Origin: Kineothrix sp. MSJ-39
GTDB lineage: Bacteria; Bacillota; Clostridia; Lachnospirales; Lachnospiraceae
Assembly (NCBI RefSeq): GCF_018917935.1
Contig: NZ_JAHLPN010000001.1
Coordinates: forward strand, 1-64,000
Reading direction: 5' to 3'
DNA length: 64,000 nucleotides
Below are positions 1 to 8,324 of the stretch, piece after piece. A program made the position numbers and the translations under genes. A model generated the notes under the pieces. The model was not told the origin of the DNA. It saw only the letters and a program-made list of their open reading frames with translations, and did not search any database. Positions within the stretch are counted from its first letter, which is position 1. The number at the start of each line of letters is the position of its first letter.

Positions 1-219
1 TATTGTATTCATGGCGGTTGAGAATCCTTTTCATTGGAGTTTTGGTTTGGCGATTAAAATTCTATAGGACTCAACCGTTTTTGTATAGTGGTAGGTGTCA
101 CATCAATTGTAACCCTACACTGTATCAAAAAAGTATTTTTAAAGACACTTTTATAATCTCTCATTTTTTGGTATGATAGAAGTACTTGGTCTGAAACAGT
201 ATTGCTTAAAGGATAGAAT
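1..219. other. Upstream non-coding stretch
   Basis: I see no convincing complete gene here. One frame on + is open from base 2 to a TAG ending at 67 and could be the last codons of a gene that starts before the window, but about 20 codons are too few to identify. The rest is AT-rich and holds a candidate promoter for the metallophosphoesterase operon. A minus-strand open frame across 54-281 has no ribosome binding site and no recognisable product, so I do not call it. Confidence 0.5.
169..177 (+). promoter_or_regulatory. Candidate extended -10 promoter for the metallophosphoesterase-scpAB operon
   Basis: The sequence TGG-TATGAT fits an extended -10 (TGn then a TATAAT-like hexamer). It lies about 40 bases before the ATG at 220. 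I do not see a good -35 box 17 bases upstream, which extended -10 promoters can do without. Confidence 0.4.
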
Positions 220-1104
220 ATGACAGGAATAATAGTGGGGATCGTGGCAGTGCTTGTATGCCTGCTGCTGATCGTGATCATAGATTCAAATCGATTTCAT
301 ACAGTGTCCTACGAACTGGAAAGTGAAAAGGTTGCTTCCGATTTTCATTTTCTGTTCCTGTCGGATCTGCATAATAAATCATATGGAAAAGACAATGAAA
401 AGCTTCTGCAGGCGATCCGGGAGAAAAAGCCGGATGTGATCCTGATCGGCGGAGATGTTTTAAACGCACATCCGGGAGAATCCGTGGAGGCTGCGCTTTC
501 TTTTCTGGAGAAGCTTACAGCATATCCGCTGTATTATGCAAATGGCAATCATGAACAGAGACTCTTGTTGTATCCGGAAAAGTACGGCTCCATGGGAGTT
601 GACTATGAAGAAGGCTTACAAAAGCTGGGGATTAGAATGATAGTCAATGAAACACGCGTGTTGGAGCGGTATGCGGTTTCCGTCACCGGATGCGAGGTTG
701 ACAGGCAATATTATAAAAGATTCCACAAGGTACCAATGAAAAAGGGATATCTGGAGGAACTGCTGCCAAAACAAAATAAGGACTGTTTTCAGATCCTGCT
801 GGCACATAATCCGGATTATTTCCCGGAGTATGCTGCGTGGGGCGCGGATCTTGTCCTTTCCGGGCATCTGCACGGCGGCGTTGCCAGATTACCTGTTCTG
901 GGCGGTGTGGTTTCGCCAAGGCTTCACTTGTTCCCGAGATATGACGGCGGTAAGTTCACACATGGAAACAGCACAATGATCGTCAGCCGCGGACTTGGTA
1001 TGCATACGATCCCATTCCGTTTCAACAATCCGGGAGAACTCGTTGAAATTACAATAAGAAAGAGGAAAAATAATGGCACTATCGGTAAAATTGCAGGTAT
1101 TTGA
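220..1104 (+). CDS. Membrane-anchored metallophosphoesterase (YkuE/YaeI-like)
   Basis: A 294-residue protein of the calcineurin-like phosphoesterase superfamily. One N-terminal hydrophobic segment (about residues 4-22) should anchor it, with the catalytic domain outside or at the membrane face. The binuclear metal motifs are in order: D49-x-H51 in 'LSDLH', GGD at 77-79, GNHE at 109-112, then 'LAHNPD' and 'SGHLHGG' further on. This layout is that of the YkuE/YaeI group, whose substrates are poorly defined (lipid-linked phosphates such as UDP-diacylglucosamine have been proposed for relatives). The ATG at 220 follows an AAAGGAT-type site. The 3' end overlaps scpA by 32 bases, so the two are translationally linked. 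The fold is certain; the substrate is not known. Confidence 0.88.
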   Translation: MTGIIVGIVAVLVCLLLIVIIDSNRFHTVSYELESEKVASDFHFLFLSDLHNKSYGKDNEKLLQAIREKKPDVILIGGDVLNAHPGESVEAALSFLEKLTAYPLYYANGNHEQRLLLYPEKYGSMGVDYEEGLQKLGIRMIVNETRVLERYAVSVTGCEVDRQYYKRFHKVPMKKGYLEELLPKQNKDCFQILLAHNPDYFPEYAAWGADLVLSGHLHGGVARLPVLGGVVSPRLHLFPRYDGGKFTHGNSTMIVSRGLGMHTIPFRFNNPGELVEITIRKRKNNGTIGKIAGI

Positions 1105-1840
1105 AGGACCGTTGGATCTGCTCCTGCATTTGATCGAAAAAAATAAAATAGATATATATAACATTCCGATCGTGCTGATCACCGATCAGTATATGGCTTA
1201 TATCCGGCAGATGCAGACGGAAGACATGAATGTGATGAGTGAATTCCTGGTCATGGCTGCAACGCTGATTGATATCAAGTGTAAAATGCTCCTGCCGCGC
1301 GATGAGACGGAAGACGGAGAAGAAGAGGATCCACGTGCGGAGCTGATACAGAAGCTGTTGGAATATAAAATGTATAAATATATGTCTTTCGAGCTGAAGG
1401 ACAGGCATATCGATGCAGCAAAGAATTTCTATAAAAAGCAGACACTGCCGCCGGAGATCGAACAGTACCGCCCGCCGGTCGATTATGAGGAGCTGCTCGG
1501 CGATATCAACCTGCGCAAGCTGCAGGAGATCTTTGAATCCGTCATGAAAAGGCAGGAGGACAAGATCGATCCGATCCGTGCGGGATTTGGCAAGATTGAA
1601 AAAGAAGAAGTGGATATGGAGCAGAAAACAAGATATATCGAAAGCTACATAGGCTCCCATTCCAAAATGAGCTTCCGGGATCTTTTGCAAAAGCAACATT
1701 CCAAGGCAGAAGTGATCGTCACATTCCTTGTCATACTGGAAATGATGAAAACCGGAAAGATTGACATATATCAGGCACATACCTTTGATGATATTGAGAT
1801 AACGAGAAAGGGAACAGGAAACAATGGAGGAACAGAATAA
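1073..1840 (+). CDS. scpA: Segregation and condensation protein A
   Basis: ScpA is the kleisin subunit of the bacterial condensin Smc-ScpA-ScpB, which compacts and separates the chromosome. The 255-residue product opens with the typical 'KLQVFEGPLDLLLHLI' and ends in a winged-helix-like region ('AEVIVTFLVILEMMKTGKI') that binds the Smc head. The middle is acidic and helical ('EDGEEEDPRAELIQKLLEYK'), where ScpB docks. Length is normal for Firmicutes. The gene starts inside the 3' end of the metallophosphoesterase gene and overlaps scpB by 17 bases, the usual tight scpAB arrangement. smc is not in the window. Identification is secure. Confidence 0.97.
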   Translation: MALSVKLQVFEGPLDLLLHLIEKNKIDIYNIPIVLITDQYMAYIRQMQTEDMNVMSEFLVMAATLIDIKCKMLLPRDETEDGEEEDPRAELIQKLLEYKMYKYMSFELKDRHIDAAKNFYKKQTLPPEIEQYRPPVDYEELLGDINLRKLQEIFESVMKRQEDKIDPIRAGFGKIEKEEVDMEQKTRYIESYIGSHSKMSFRDLLQKQHSKAEVIVTFLVILEMMKTGKIDIYQAHTFDDIEITRKGTGNNGGTE

Positions 1841-2393
1841 AATAGCTGCGCTGGAGGCAGTGCTTTTTACCATGGGAGATTCCGTGGAAGTGAGCAAGCT
1901 GGCAGAGGTGATCGGAGAAGATGTCCGTGCAACAAAAAAACTGCTGGCAAAGCTGCAGGAGCGTTATGAAAAGGAAGACAGCGGTATTATGCTGAGTGTG
2001 CTGGAAAATGCATATCAGCTCTGCACAAAGCCGGCATATTACGAATCATTGATCAAAGTAGTCAAAGCACCGAGAAAATATATCCTGACGGATGCGCTGC
2101 TGGAAACACTTTCCATCATTGCCTATAAGCAGCCTGTTACAAAGATGGAGATCGAGAAGATCCGTGGTGTCAGCTGCGAGCACGCAGTCAACAGACTGCT
2201 GGATTTTGAATTGATCACGGAAGTGGGCAGAAAGGACGCGCCAGGACGACCGATCCTGTTCGGGACAACAGAACAGTTCCTGCGCAGCTTCGGTGTAAAG
2301 AGTCTGACAGAACTGCCGGAACTGAATCCGGACCGGATGGCGCAGTTCAGGGAAGAAGCGGAAAAGGAAGTACAGCTCAAGCTGGATATTTAA
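1824..2393 (+). CDS. scpB: Segregation and condensation protein B
   Basis: ScpB forms a dimer of paired winged-helix domains that binds ScpA and controls Smc ATPase activity. The 189-residue protein shows the family signatures 'LEAVLFTMGDSVEVSKLAEVI' at the N-terminus and 'LETLSIIAYKQPVTKMEIEKIRG' in the second winged helix, followed by 'GRPILFGTTEQFLRSFGVKSL', which is almost diagnostic. It starts within scpA (17-base overlap). The next gene, a secreted LRR protein, begins only 24 bases downstream, so it may be on the same transcript although its role is unrelated. Confidence 0.97.
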   Translation: MEEQNKIAALEAVLFTMGDSVEVSKLAEVIGEDVRATKKLLAKLQERYEKEDSGIMLSVLENAYQLCTKPAYYESLIKVVKAPRKYILTDALLETLSIIAYKQPVTKMEIEKIRGVSCEHAVNRLLDFELITEVGRKDAPGRPILFGTTEQFLRSFGVKSLTELPELNPDRMAQFREEAEKEVQLKLDI

Positions 2394-2417
2394 AACAGGA
2401 GAGAAAAGGGGAAGCAT

Positions 2418-4346
2418 ATGAAAAAAGGAAAAAAATATCTCGCACTGCTGCTTGCAGTGGCAGTTGCGGCAGGAAGCTTACAGATACCTGCACTGGCAGA
2501 AACAAAAGATGAGGTCGGTGTGCAGAAGGAAGCCGGTGAAGAGATCAGCGCGCAGATGCAGCAGCTTAAGGAAGAAAGCGAGCCGCTCACGCTGCTGGAT
2601 CTTTCCTTGGAAGGTGTGGAAGCAGCAGAGCTGACAGAAGCAGAGTTTGCTGCTAAATTTGATGTCTCGCCTACGCAGATCGCAGAAGCGGACAGGGAAA
2701 TGTGTGCGGATCTCGGAACGGATCTGCCGGATCCGGAAGCAGTCTCCGGGGAAGCAGAGACGGTATCGGCAAACAATGCAGTTTCAGGAAACACGGTTTC
2801 TGATGAAACGGATCTGCTGGCGGAAACGCAGGGCTATGCAACACTGGAGGATGCATCTGCCTATGTGTGCAGCCAGATGCTGAAGCGAAAAGAAATCTTT
2901 ACTGTCAAACTGGCAAAGAGCAAGGACAGCAGCCAGCAGAATATCCGGAATATCCTGCTTGGTGCTTTTGCATACGATGAAAACGGAAATCCGCAGGCGG
3001 GTGATTATCTGTATTACCATATGGCATATATGGCATGGCAGCAACAGGATGGCGGCAATGATACGATCGTATACCGGATCGGTATGCTGTATCGTACGAC
3101 GCTGGAGGAAGAAAAATATGTATCCGGTCGTGTGGCACAGATCATCGCGCAGCTCGATCTGCGTTCCGCTTCCAAGACAGAATACGAAAAAGTGCGCAGT
3201 ATTTATGATTACGTCATGGATGCCATTACCTATGATACCTATCATTATACCAATATGCCATCTTACAATTATATGTATACGACCTATGGTGCGCTGCATG
3301 ATGGCTATGCGGTCTGTCAGGCATATGCGACGCTGTTTTACAGACTGTGTGCGGAGGTTGGGATTTCCGCCAGAGTCATTGCGGGAAATCCGGATGCTTC
3401 GACCGGAAAACCGACGCATGGCTGGAACATCGTCAGACTGGGGGATGTGTATTATAACGTAGATGCAACATGGGATGATGAATTCCCGGGCTATTATCTG
3501 TTCTTTTTAAAGAGCAAAAACGGCTTCTTTGAGCATACGCGCGATAAGCAGTATGAAACGGCTGCTTTTGAGGCAGCGTTTCCGATGGCAGTGAATAATT
3601 ATGTACTGCCGGATCAGAAGGAGATCAATACACAGGGTGTCCCTGCAGTAAGCGGTGTAAAAGCTGTACAGACTAAAAATAACCGTGTTTCGCTTTCCTG
3701 GAGTCAGGTAACGGGAGCGGATTCCTTCTATATATATAGAGCAGAAAACGGAAAAGGCTACTATTGTATCGGCATTACAACAGGTACTTCATATCAGAAT
3801 GAGATAACCCCTGGAACGACTTACAAATATCGGATCTATGCACGCCAAAACGGACAGACGATCGCCGGATCGGCTGAAATCTCTTTGACAACAAAAACAA
3901 TGCTGCCAAAGAAAGGAACTGTTTGTCAGACAAAAGATGGATATCGCTATAAAGTGCTTTCCGCGACGGCAAAAAGTAAAAAAGTGGCATTTGCAGGCGT
4001 AAGCGATAAAAATGTGAAAAAGGTCATCATTCCAAAAACAGTAAAGCTGGACGGGATCACGTATCAGGTAACAGAGATCGGTGCAAATGCGCTGAAAGGA
4101 AAGAAAAAGCTGAAAACGGTTTCCGTAGGGGAAAATGTAACGAAGATCGGTAAGAATGCTTTTTCTGGCTGCAGTAAGCTGGTCAATATCGTGGTCAAGA
4201 GCACGAAGCTGAAAAGCGCCGGAAAGAACAGTCTGCATGGAATTTCCGCAAAGGCAGTCATTTATGTGCCAGCCTCTAAATTAAAGAAATACAAGGGACT
4301 TCTGCAGAATAAAGGACAGAAGAAAACCGTAAAGATAAAGAAATAG
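2418..4346 (+). CDS. Secreted transglutaminase-like/FN3/leucine-rich-repeat protein
   Basis: A 642-residue exported protein. Residues 1-28 form a Sec signal peptide ending 'PALAE'. An acidic low-complexity part follows (about 30-135). A transglutaminase-like cysteine-protease domain covers about 200-360, with the putative triad C300 ('GYAVCQAY'), H334 ('THGWN') and D349 ('NVDATWD'). A fibronectin type III domain sits at about 408-495, and BspA-type LRR_5 units at about 530-620 ('ITEIGANALKGKKKLKTVSVG'). The C-terminus is lysine-rich with no LPXTG-type anchor. Such proteins are thought to act on the cell wall or surface proteins; the substrate is not known. It follows scpB by 24 bases with a GGGGAAGCAT-type ribosome site. 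Confidence 0.88.
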   Translation: MKKGKKYLALLLAVAVAAGSLQIPALAETKDEVGVQKEAGEEISAQMQQLKEESEPLTLLDLSLEGVEAAELTEAEFAAKFDVSPTQIAEADREMCADLGTDLPDPEAVSGEAETVSANNAVSGNTVSDETDLLAETQGYATLEDASAYVCSQMLKRKEIFTVKLAKSKDSSQQNIRNILLGAFAYDENGNPQAGDYLYYHMAYMAWQQQDGGNDTIVYRIGMLYRTTLEEEKYVSGRVAQIIAQLDLRSASKTEYEKVRSIYDYVMDAITYDTYHYTNMPSYNYMYTTYGALHDGYAVCQAYATLFYRLCAEVGISARVIAGNPDASTGKPTHGWNIVRLGDVYYNVDATWDDEFPGYYLFFLKSKNGFFEHTRDKQYETAAFEAAFPMAVNNYVLPDQKEINTQGVPAVSGVKAVQTKNNRVSLSWSQVTGADSFYIYRAENGKGYYCIGITTGTSYQNEITPGTTYKYRIYARQNGQTIAGSAEISLTTKTMLPKKGTVCQTKDGYRYKVLSATAKSKKVAFAGVSDKNVKKVIIPKTVKLDGITYQVTEIGANALKGKKKLKTVSVGENVTKIGKNAFSGCSKLVNIVVKSTKLKSAGKNSLHGISAKAVIYVPASKLKKYKGLLQNKGQKKTVKIKK

Positions 4347-4406
4347 AATGATTTCTCCCATAGGTTCATATGTTGTATAGAAGAAACAGAGACAGGAACC
4401 GGTTAT

Positions 4407-5603
4407 ATGGGAAAATGCAAAAAGAATCTAAAACGCCTGCTCGGATCGGCAGTGGCAGTGATGCTCTGCATCAGCAGTCTGCTGCAGGTTCCGGTGATGG
4501 CGGATGAATTAAAAGTATATGCCCGTGCGGCGCTTCTGATGGATGCGTCGAATGGGCGTATTTTATATGAAGAAAACGGTTATGAAAAACTGCCGATGGC
4601 GTCCACCACAAAGATCATGACCTGCATTCTGGCACTGGAATATATAAAGGAGCATGAGACGACCGTCTGGGAAGAACCGGTAGAGGTTTCGGGGCATGCA
4701 GCTTCCATGCCCAAGGTAAAGCTGGGCATGCAGAAGGGAGATACGTTCCTTCTGGAGGATCTGTTATACTCCCTGATGCTGGAATCGCATAATGATACGG
4801 CGGTGGCGATCGCGGAATACATAGACGGCAGTGTACCTGCCTTTGCGCAGCGGATGAATGAGAAGGCGCGGTCCCTCGGCTGTCAGGATACCAATTTTAT
4901 CACACCGAACGGACTGGATGCGGAGGTGGATGGAAAAATACATGAAACAACGGCGGCGGATCTGGCCAGGATCGCTTCCTATGCGCTGCAAAATGAAGCG
5001 TTTCGCAAGATCATCGGAACAAGAGCTTATACGTTTCCGGAGCTTTCCGGGCGCAGAACCTTTCAGGTGTACAACAAAGACAGGTTCCTCGACCTGATGG
5101 ACGGTGCGATCGGGATCAAAACAGGATTTACGGGAAAAGCAGGCTATTGCTTTGTCGGTGCATTGGAACGGGAGGGAAAGACGTTTGTTTCCGTCGTACT
5201 CGGCAGCGGATGGCCGCCCCACAAAAACTGGAAATGGGAAGATACAAAGACGTTGATGGAATACGGACTTTCCAATTATACGGAGAAGTGTATCCTGCAG
5301 CCTTATACCTACCGGCCACTGCCTGTGGAGGACGGCATTTCGGAGCAGGCGGCGATCCGGCTGGAGAACGGAGACAGGGAAAAAGAGCTGACGATGCTCC
5401 TTTCGGCGGATGATATTGTAAAAGTAACCAGACAGTATCCGCAGAAACTGAAAGCACCGGTGGCGGAAGGGACCTGTATCGGGTACGAAAAATATTTTGT
5501 AAACGGACAGTTGTGGCGCAGTTATAAAATCTTAACTGCAGAATCTGTAGATTTACGTACTTATTCCTATTGTCTGCGACAAATTTTTATGTTATACTTC
5601 TAA
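4407..5603 (+). CDS. D-alanyl-D-alanine carboxypeptidase (DacF/PBP5 family)
   Basis: A low-molecular-weight penicillin-binding protein that trims the terminal D-Ala from peptidoglycan stem peptides outside the membrane. Of 398 residues, 1-32 form a signal peptide ending 'VMA'. All three active-site motifs are present: S66-T-T-K69, S127-H-N129 and K238-T-G240. A PBP5 C-terminal beta domain follows at about 285-370. The last residues ('CLRQIFMLYF') are short and hydrophobic and do not form the clear amphipathic membrane anchor of most family members. The promoter of the next operon lies inside these last codons. DacF-type enzymes often act in sporulation, but this copy has no spore-gene neighbours, so I leave the symbol blank. 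Confidence 0.93.
   Translation: MGKCKKNLKRLLGSAVAVMLCISSLLQVPVMADELKVYARAALLMDASNGRILYEENGYEKLPMASTTKIMTCILALEYIKEHETTVWEEPVEVSGHAASMPKVKLGMQKGDTFLLEDLLYSLMLESHNDTAVAIAEYIDGSVPAFAQRMNEKARSLGCQDTNFITPNGLDAEVDGKIHETTAADLARIASYALQNEAFRKIIGTRAYTFPELSGRRTFQVYNKDRFLDLMDGAIGIKTGFTGKAGYCFVGALEREGKTFVSVVLGSGWPPHKNWKWEDTKTLMEYGLSNYTEKCILQPYTYRPLPVEDGISEQAAIRLENGDREKELTMLLSADDIVKVTRQYPQKLKAPVAEGTCIGYEKYFVNGQLWRSYKILTAESVDLRTYSYCLRQIFMLYF
5570..5598 (+). promoter_or_regulatory. Sigma-A-type promoter of the decarboxylase operon
   Basis: TTGTCT (5570-5575) and TATACT (5593-5598) are 17 bases apart. The promoter sits inside the last codons of the carboxypeptidase gene, 84 bases before the first gene of the operon. 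A short inverted repeat TTGTC-tgc-GACAA (5570-5582) starts at the -35 hexamer and runs into the spacer; it could be an operator, but this is inference. Confidence 0.6.
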
Positions 5604-5681
5604 ACGAATGTGACCGGGAGAACTCTGCCCGTGCACAGAAAGAAGTTACTTTTTAATTAATATAAAATGGAGGTCTGAAAA

Positions 5682-7112
5682 ATGAGTAATTCTTCACAAG
5701 CGAGTCAAAGAATTGCAGCTTTACTCGACGACAACAGTTTCGTTGAAATCGGTGCAAAGGTTACAGCCAGAGCAACAGATTTTAACATGAAACCAACAGA
5801 AACTCCTTCTGACGGTGTTGTAACCGGCTATGGAGTAATTGATGGCAGTCTTGTGTATGTTTACAGCCAGGATGCATCCGTTATGAACGGTACAGTTGGC
5901 GAAATGCATGCAAAGAAGATTGCAAACCTCTATGATCTGGCTTTAAAGACAGGTGCACCAGTTATCGGTCTTATCGATTCAGCCGGACTTAGATTACAGG
6001 AAGCAACAGATGCTTTAAATGCGTTTGGCGAAATCTACATGAAGCAGACGCTGGCATCCGGTGTAATTCCACAGATCACAGCAGTTTTCGGTAACTGCGG
6101 CGGTGGACTTGCCCTGATTCCTGCATTAACGGATTTTACATTTATGGAAGGCAAAAAAGCGAAACTGTTTGTGAACTCACCAAACGCACTTGCTGGCAAC
6201 AATGCTGACAAATGCGATACAGCAGCAGCAGATTTCCAGAGCGAGAAGGCAGGTCTTGTAGATGTTGTAGCTGACGAAGCAGACATCCTTGCACAGATCA
6301 GACAGCTTGTATCCATGCTTCCTGCAAACAATGAAGACGAAGCATTCGAAGAAGAGTGCGCAGATGATCTGAACAGAGCTTCTGCTGACCTTGCAAACTG
6401 CACAGGTGACACAAGCATCGCATTATCTACGATCGCAGATGACAATGTATTCTTCGAAGTAAAAGAAGCATACGCAAAAGAAATGGTAACAGGCTTTGTT
6501 CGTCTGAACGGACAGACAGTCGGCTGTGTTGCCAACAGAAGCGAAGTTTACGGCGAAGACGGAGAGAAGACAGAAACATTTGATTCCGTACTGACTCCTG
6601 CAGGCTGTGAAAAAGCAACAGAGTTCATTACATTCTGTGATGCATTCAATATCCCTGTTCTTTCTCTTACAAATGTAACAGGTTATGCAGCATGTGAATG
6701 CAGTGAAAAGAAGATTGCAAAGGCAGTTGCTAAACTTACATATGCATTTGCAAACGCTACTGTTCCGAAGGTAAATGTTGTAATCGGCAAAGCATTCGGT
6801 ACTGCAGCAGTTGCAATGAATTCCAAAGCAATCGGTGCTGATCTGACAATCGCATGGGAAAATGCTGAGATCGGTGCTATGAATGCAAAAGATGCAGCTA
6901 TGATCATGTATGATGGCCAGGGCGCTGATGTGATCAATGAAAAAGCTGCTGAATATGCTGCTCTGCAGACAAGTGCAGAAGGCGCAGCTAAGAGAGGATA
7001 TGTAGATCAGATCATTAATGCCGCTGATACACGTAAGTATGTGATCGGTGCATTTGAAATGCTGTTCTCAAAAAGGGAAGACCGCCCGGCTAAAAAACAC
7101 GGTACAGTTTAA
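5682..7112 (+). CDS. Acyl-CoA carboxyltransferase subunit (methylmalonyl-CoA decarboxylase alpha / transcarboxylase 12S-like)
   Basis: A 476-residue carboxyltransferase with two crotonase-fold halves, as in MmdA, PccB and the 12S subunit of propionibacterial transcarboxylase. The N-half carries 'GLIDSAGLRLQE' and the glycine-rich 'FGNCGGGLALIP' near residue 140, the C-half 'GKAFGTAAVAMNSKAIG' near 370; these shape the acyl-CoA and biotin pockets. It moves CO2 between carboxybiotin and an acyl-CoA. It is slightly shorter than typical MmdA (about 510). It is the first gene of an operon with a biotin carrier, a beta pump subunit and a second, oxaloacetate-type carboxyltransferase. The ribosome site GGAGG is ideal. 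The acyl-CoA (methylmalonyl, malonyl or other) cannot be decided here. Confidence 0.88.
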   Translation: MSNSSQASQRIAALLDDNSFVEIGAKVTARATDFNMKPTETPSDGVVTGYGVIDGSLVYVYSQDASVMNGTVGEMHAKKIANLYDLALKTGAPVIGLIDSAGLRLQEATDALNAFGEIYMKQTLASGVIPQITAVFGNCGGGLALIPALTDFTFMEGKKAKLFVNSPNALAGNNADKCDTAAADFQSEKAGLVDVVADEADILAQIRQLVSMLPANNEDEAFEEECADDLNRASADLANCTGDTSIALSTIADDNVFFEVKEAYAKEMVTGFVRLNGQTVGCVANRSEVYGEDGEKTETFDSVLTPAGCEKATEFITFCDAFNIPVLSLTNVTGYAACECSEKKIAKAVAKLTYAFANATVPKVNVVIGKAFGTAAVAMNSKAIGADLTIAWENAEIGAMNAKDAAMIMYDGQGADVINEKAAEYAALQTSAEGAAKRGYVDQIINAADTRKYVIGAFEMLFSKREDRPAKKHGTV

Positions 7113-7129
7113 GAAAGGATGTACTTAAT

Positions 7130-7891
7130 ATGAAAAAGAGACTATTAGTATTAGGTATGATCGCCTGCCTTTTTGGACTGACAGCATGTGGCAATAATGG
7201 TTCAGCTCAGGTTCTGACAGAGGAAGAAGAGGCTGCTGCACAGGTAGCGGATTCTTATATCAGCCAGATCGCACAGATTGAAGCAGATGGCACAGCAGAT
7301 CAGTATATCGCGTATGATGAAAGCCTGGAGAGTGTATTCTCAAGCTGGGAAAGCGGTATGAAAGATTTAGGCGGTTATGTCGAGACGACAGGTCATGATG
7401 TTGATTTAAGTGACAACAAGGAAGTCGTTGTTGATGTTGACATTAAAGGTTCAGCACTGGATCCGAAAGGCCAGCCAAGAACAGCTACAGTTGAAGTAAT
7501 CTATACAGCAAAGGATTACAAGCTGACAAGTCTGGCAGTCAATGTCAATTATACATTCGGTGAAATGATGAAAAAAGCAGCCCTCAATACCTTACTTGGT
7601 ATGGGTACTGTATTTGTGATCCTGATCCTGATCAGCCTGATCATTTCATGCTTCAGCTTTATTCCGAAGATCGAGGCTGCTTTCAAGAAGAAAGAGCCTG
7701 CTAAGGAAGAGAAGAAGGATGTCGTAGCACAGATCATCGAAAAAGAAGAGCTTACTGATGATAGTGAACTGGTAGCAGTTATCTCAGCAGCGATCGCAGC
7801 TTATGAAGCTGACAATGGCAGTGCATCATCTGACGGATTCGTTGTTAGAAGTATCCGTAAGGTAAATAAAAGCAAATGGCAGAACGCCTAA
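7130..7891 (+). CDS. OadG-family subunit fused to a lipoprotein-type N-terminal domain
   Basis: A 253-residue protein. Residues 1-20 form a lipoprotein signal with lipobox LTAC, so the N-terminal part (about 21-145) should be lipid-anchored outside the cell. One membrane helix follows (about 150-172, 'VFVILILISLIISCFSFIP'), then a charged cytoplasmic tail ('KKKEPAKEEKKD') and an end reading 'VVRSIRKVNKSKW', which resembles the C-terminus of OadG/MmdD small subunits. Such subunits tie the carboxyltransferase to the membrane pump. Ordinary OadG proteins are under 100 residues, so the outer domain is an addition. It lies 17 bases after the carboxyltransferase gene with a good ribosome site. Confidence 0.8.
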   Translation: MKKRLLVLGMIACLFGLTACGNNGSAQVLTEEEEAAAQVADSYISQIAQIEADGTADQYIAYDESLESVFSSWESGMKDLGGYVETTGHDVDLSDNKEVVVDVDIKGSALDPKGQPRTATVEVIYTAKDYKLTSLAVNVNYTFGEMMKKAALNTLLGMGTVFVILILISLIISCFSFIPKIEAAFKKKEPAKEEKKDVVAQIIEKEELTDDSELVAVISAAIAAYEADNGSASSDGFVVRSIRKVNKSKWQNA

Positions 7892-7910
7892 TTAACAGGA
7901 GGAAAATAAA

Positions 7911-8276
7911 ATGAAGAATTATACAATTACCGTAAATGGCAGCGTATATGATGTAGTAGTAGAAGAAGGCGCATCTACTGGAGCAGCTCCAGTAGCAAAA
8001 GCAGCTCCTAAGGCAGCACCAAAGGCAGCTCCGAAAGCAGCAGCTCCGGCAGGTGGTGCAGGATCCGTTAAGATCGAAGCAGGTGCAGCAGGTAAAGTAT
8101 TCAAGATCGAAGCAAGCGTAGGACAGGCTGTAAAAGCTGGTGACGCTGTAGTTATCGTAGAAGCTATGAAGATGGAGATCCCTGTAGTTGCTCCTCAGGA
8201 TGGTACAGTAGCTAGTATTGATGTAGCAGTTGGCGATGCAGTAGAAGCAGGCGCTGTCCTTGCAACATTAAACTAG
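7911..8276 (+). CDS. Biotin carboxyl carrier subunit of the decarboxylase/transcarboxylase
   Basis: A 121-residue biotinyl protein that carries the carboxyl group between carboxyltransferase and pump. An N-terminal segment (1-22) is followed by an Ala/Pro/Lys hinge made of repeated 'AAPK' units (about 25-50) and a biotinyl domain (52-121). The attachment site is K87 in 'EAMKMEIPV', with the paired hairpin 'GTVASIDVAVGDAVEAG' after it. This is the plan of MmdC, GcdC and the transcarboxylase 1.3S subunit. It sits between the OadG-like gene and the pump gene with a GGAGG site. The codons are strongly biased to GCA, GTA and GCT, as expected for an abundant protein. Confidence 0.93.
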   Translation: MKNYTITVNGSVYDVVVEEGASTGAAPVAKAAPKAAPKAAPKAAAPAGGAGSVKIEAGAAGKVFKIEASVGQAVKAGDAVVIVEAMKMEIPVVAPQDGTVASIDVAVGDAVEAGAVLATLN

Positions 8277-8324
8277 AAAAAGTCTTTGACTTGAGTCAAT
8301 GACAAATTAACAGGAGGTCAACAA

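Noticed and set aside
54-281. A 75-codon minus-strand frame at the left end
   Set aside because: No ribosome site, no recognisable product, and it overlaps the start and promoter of the metallophosphoesterase gene.
1079-1897. A 272-codon open frame on the minus strand across scpA
   Set aside because: It is the mirror of scpA, has no ribosome site and no recognisable protein features; scpA is certain.
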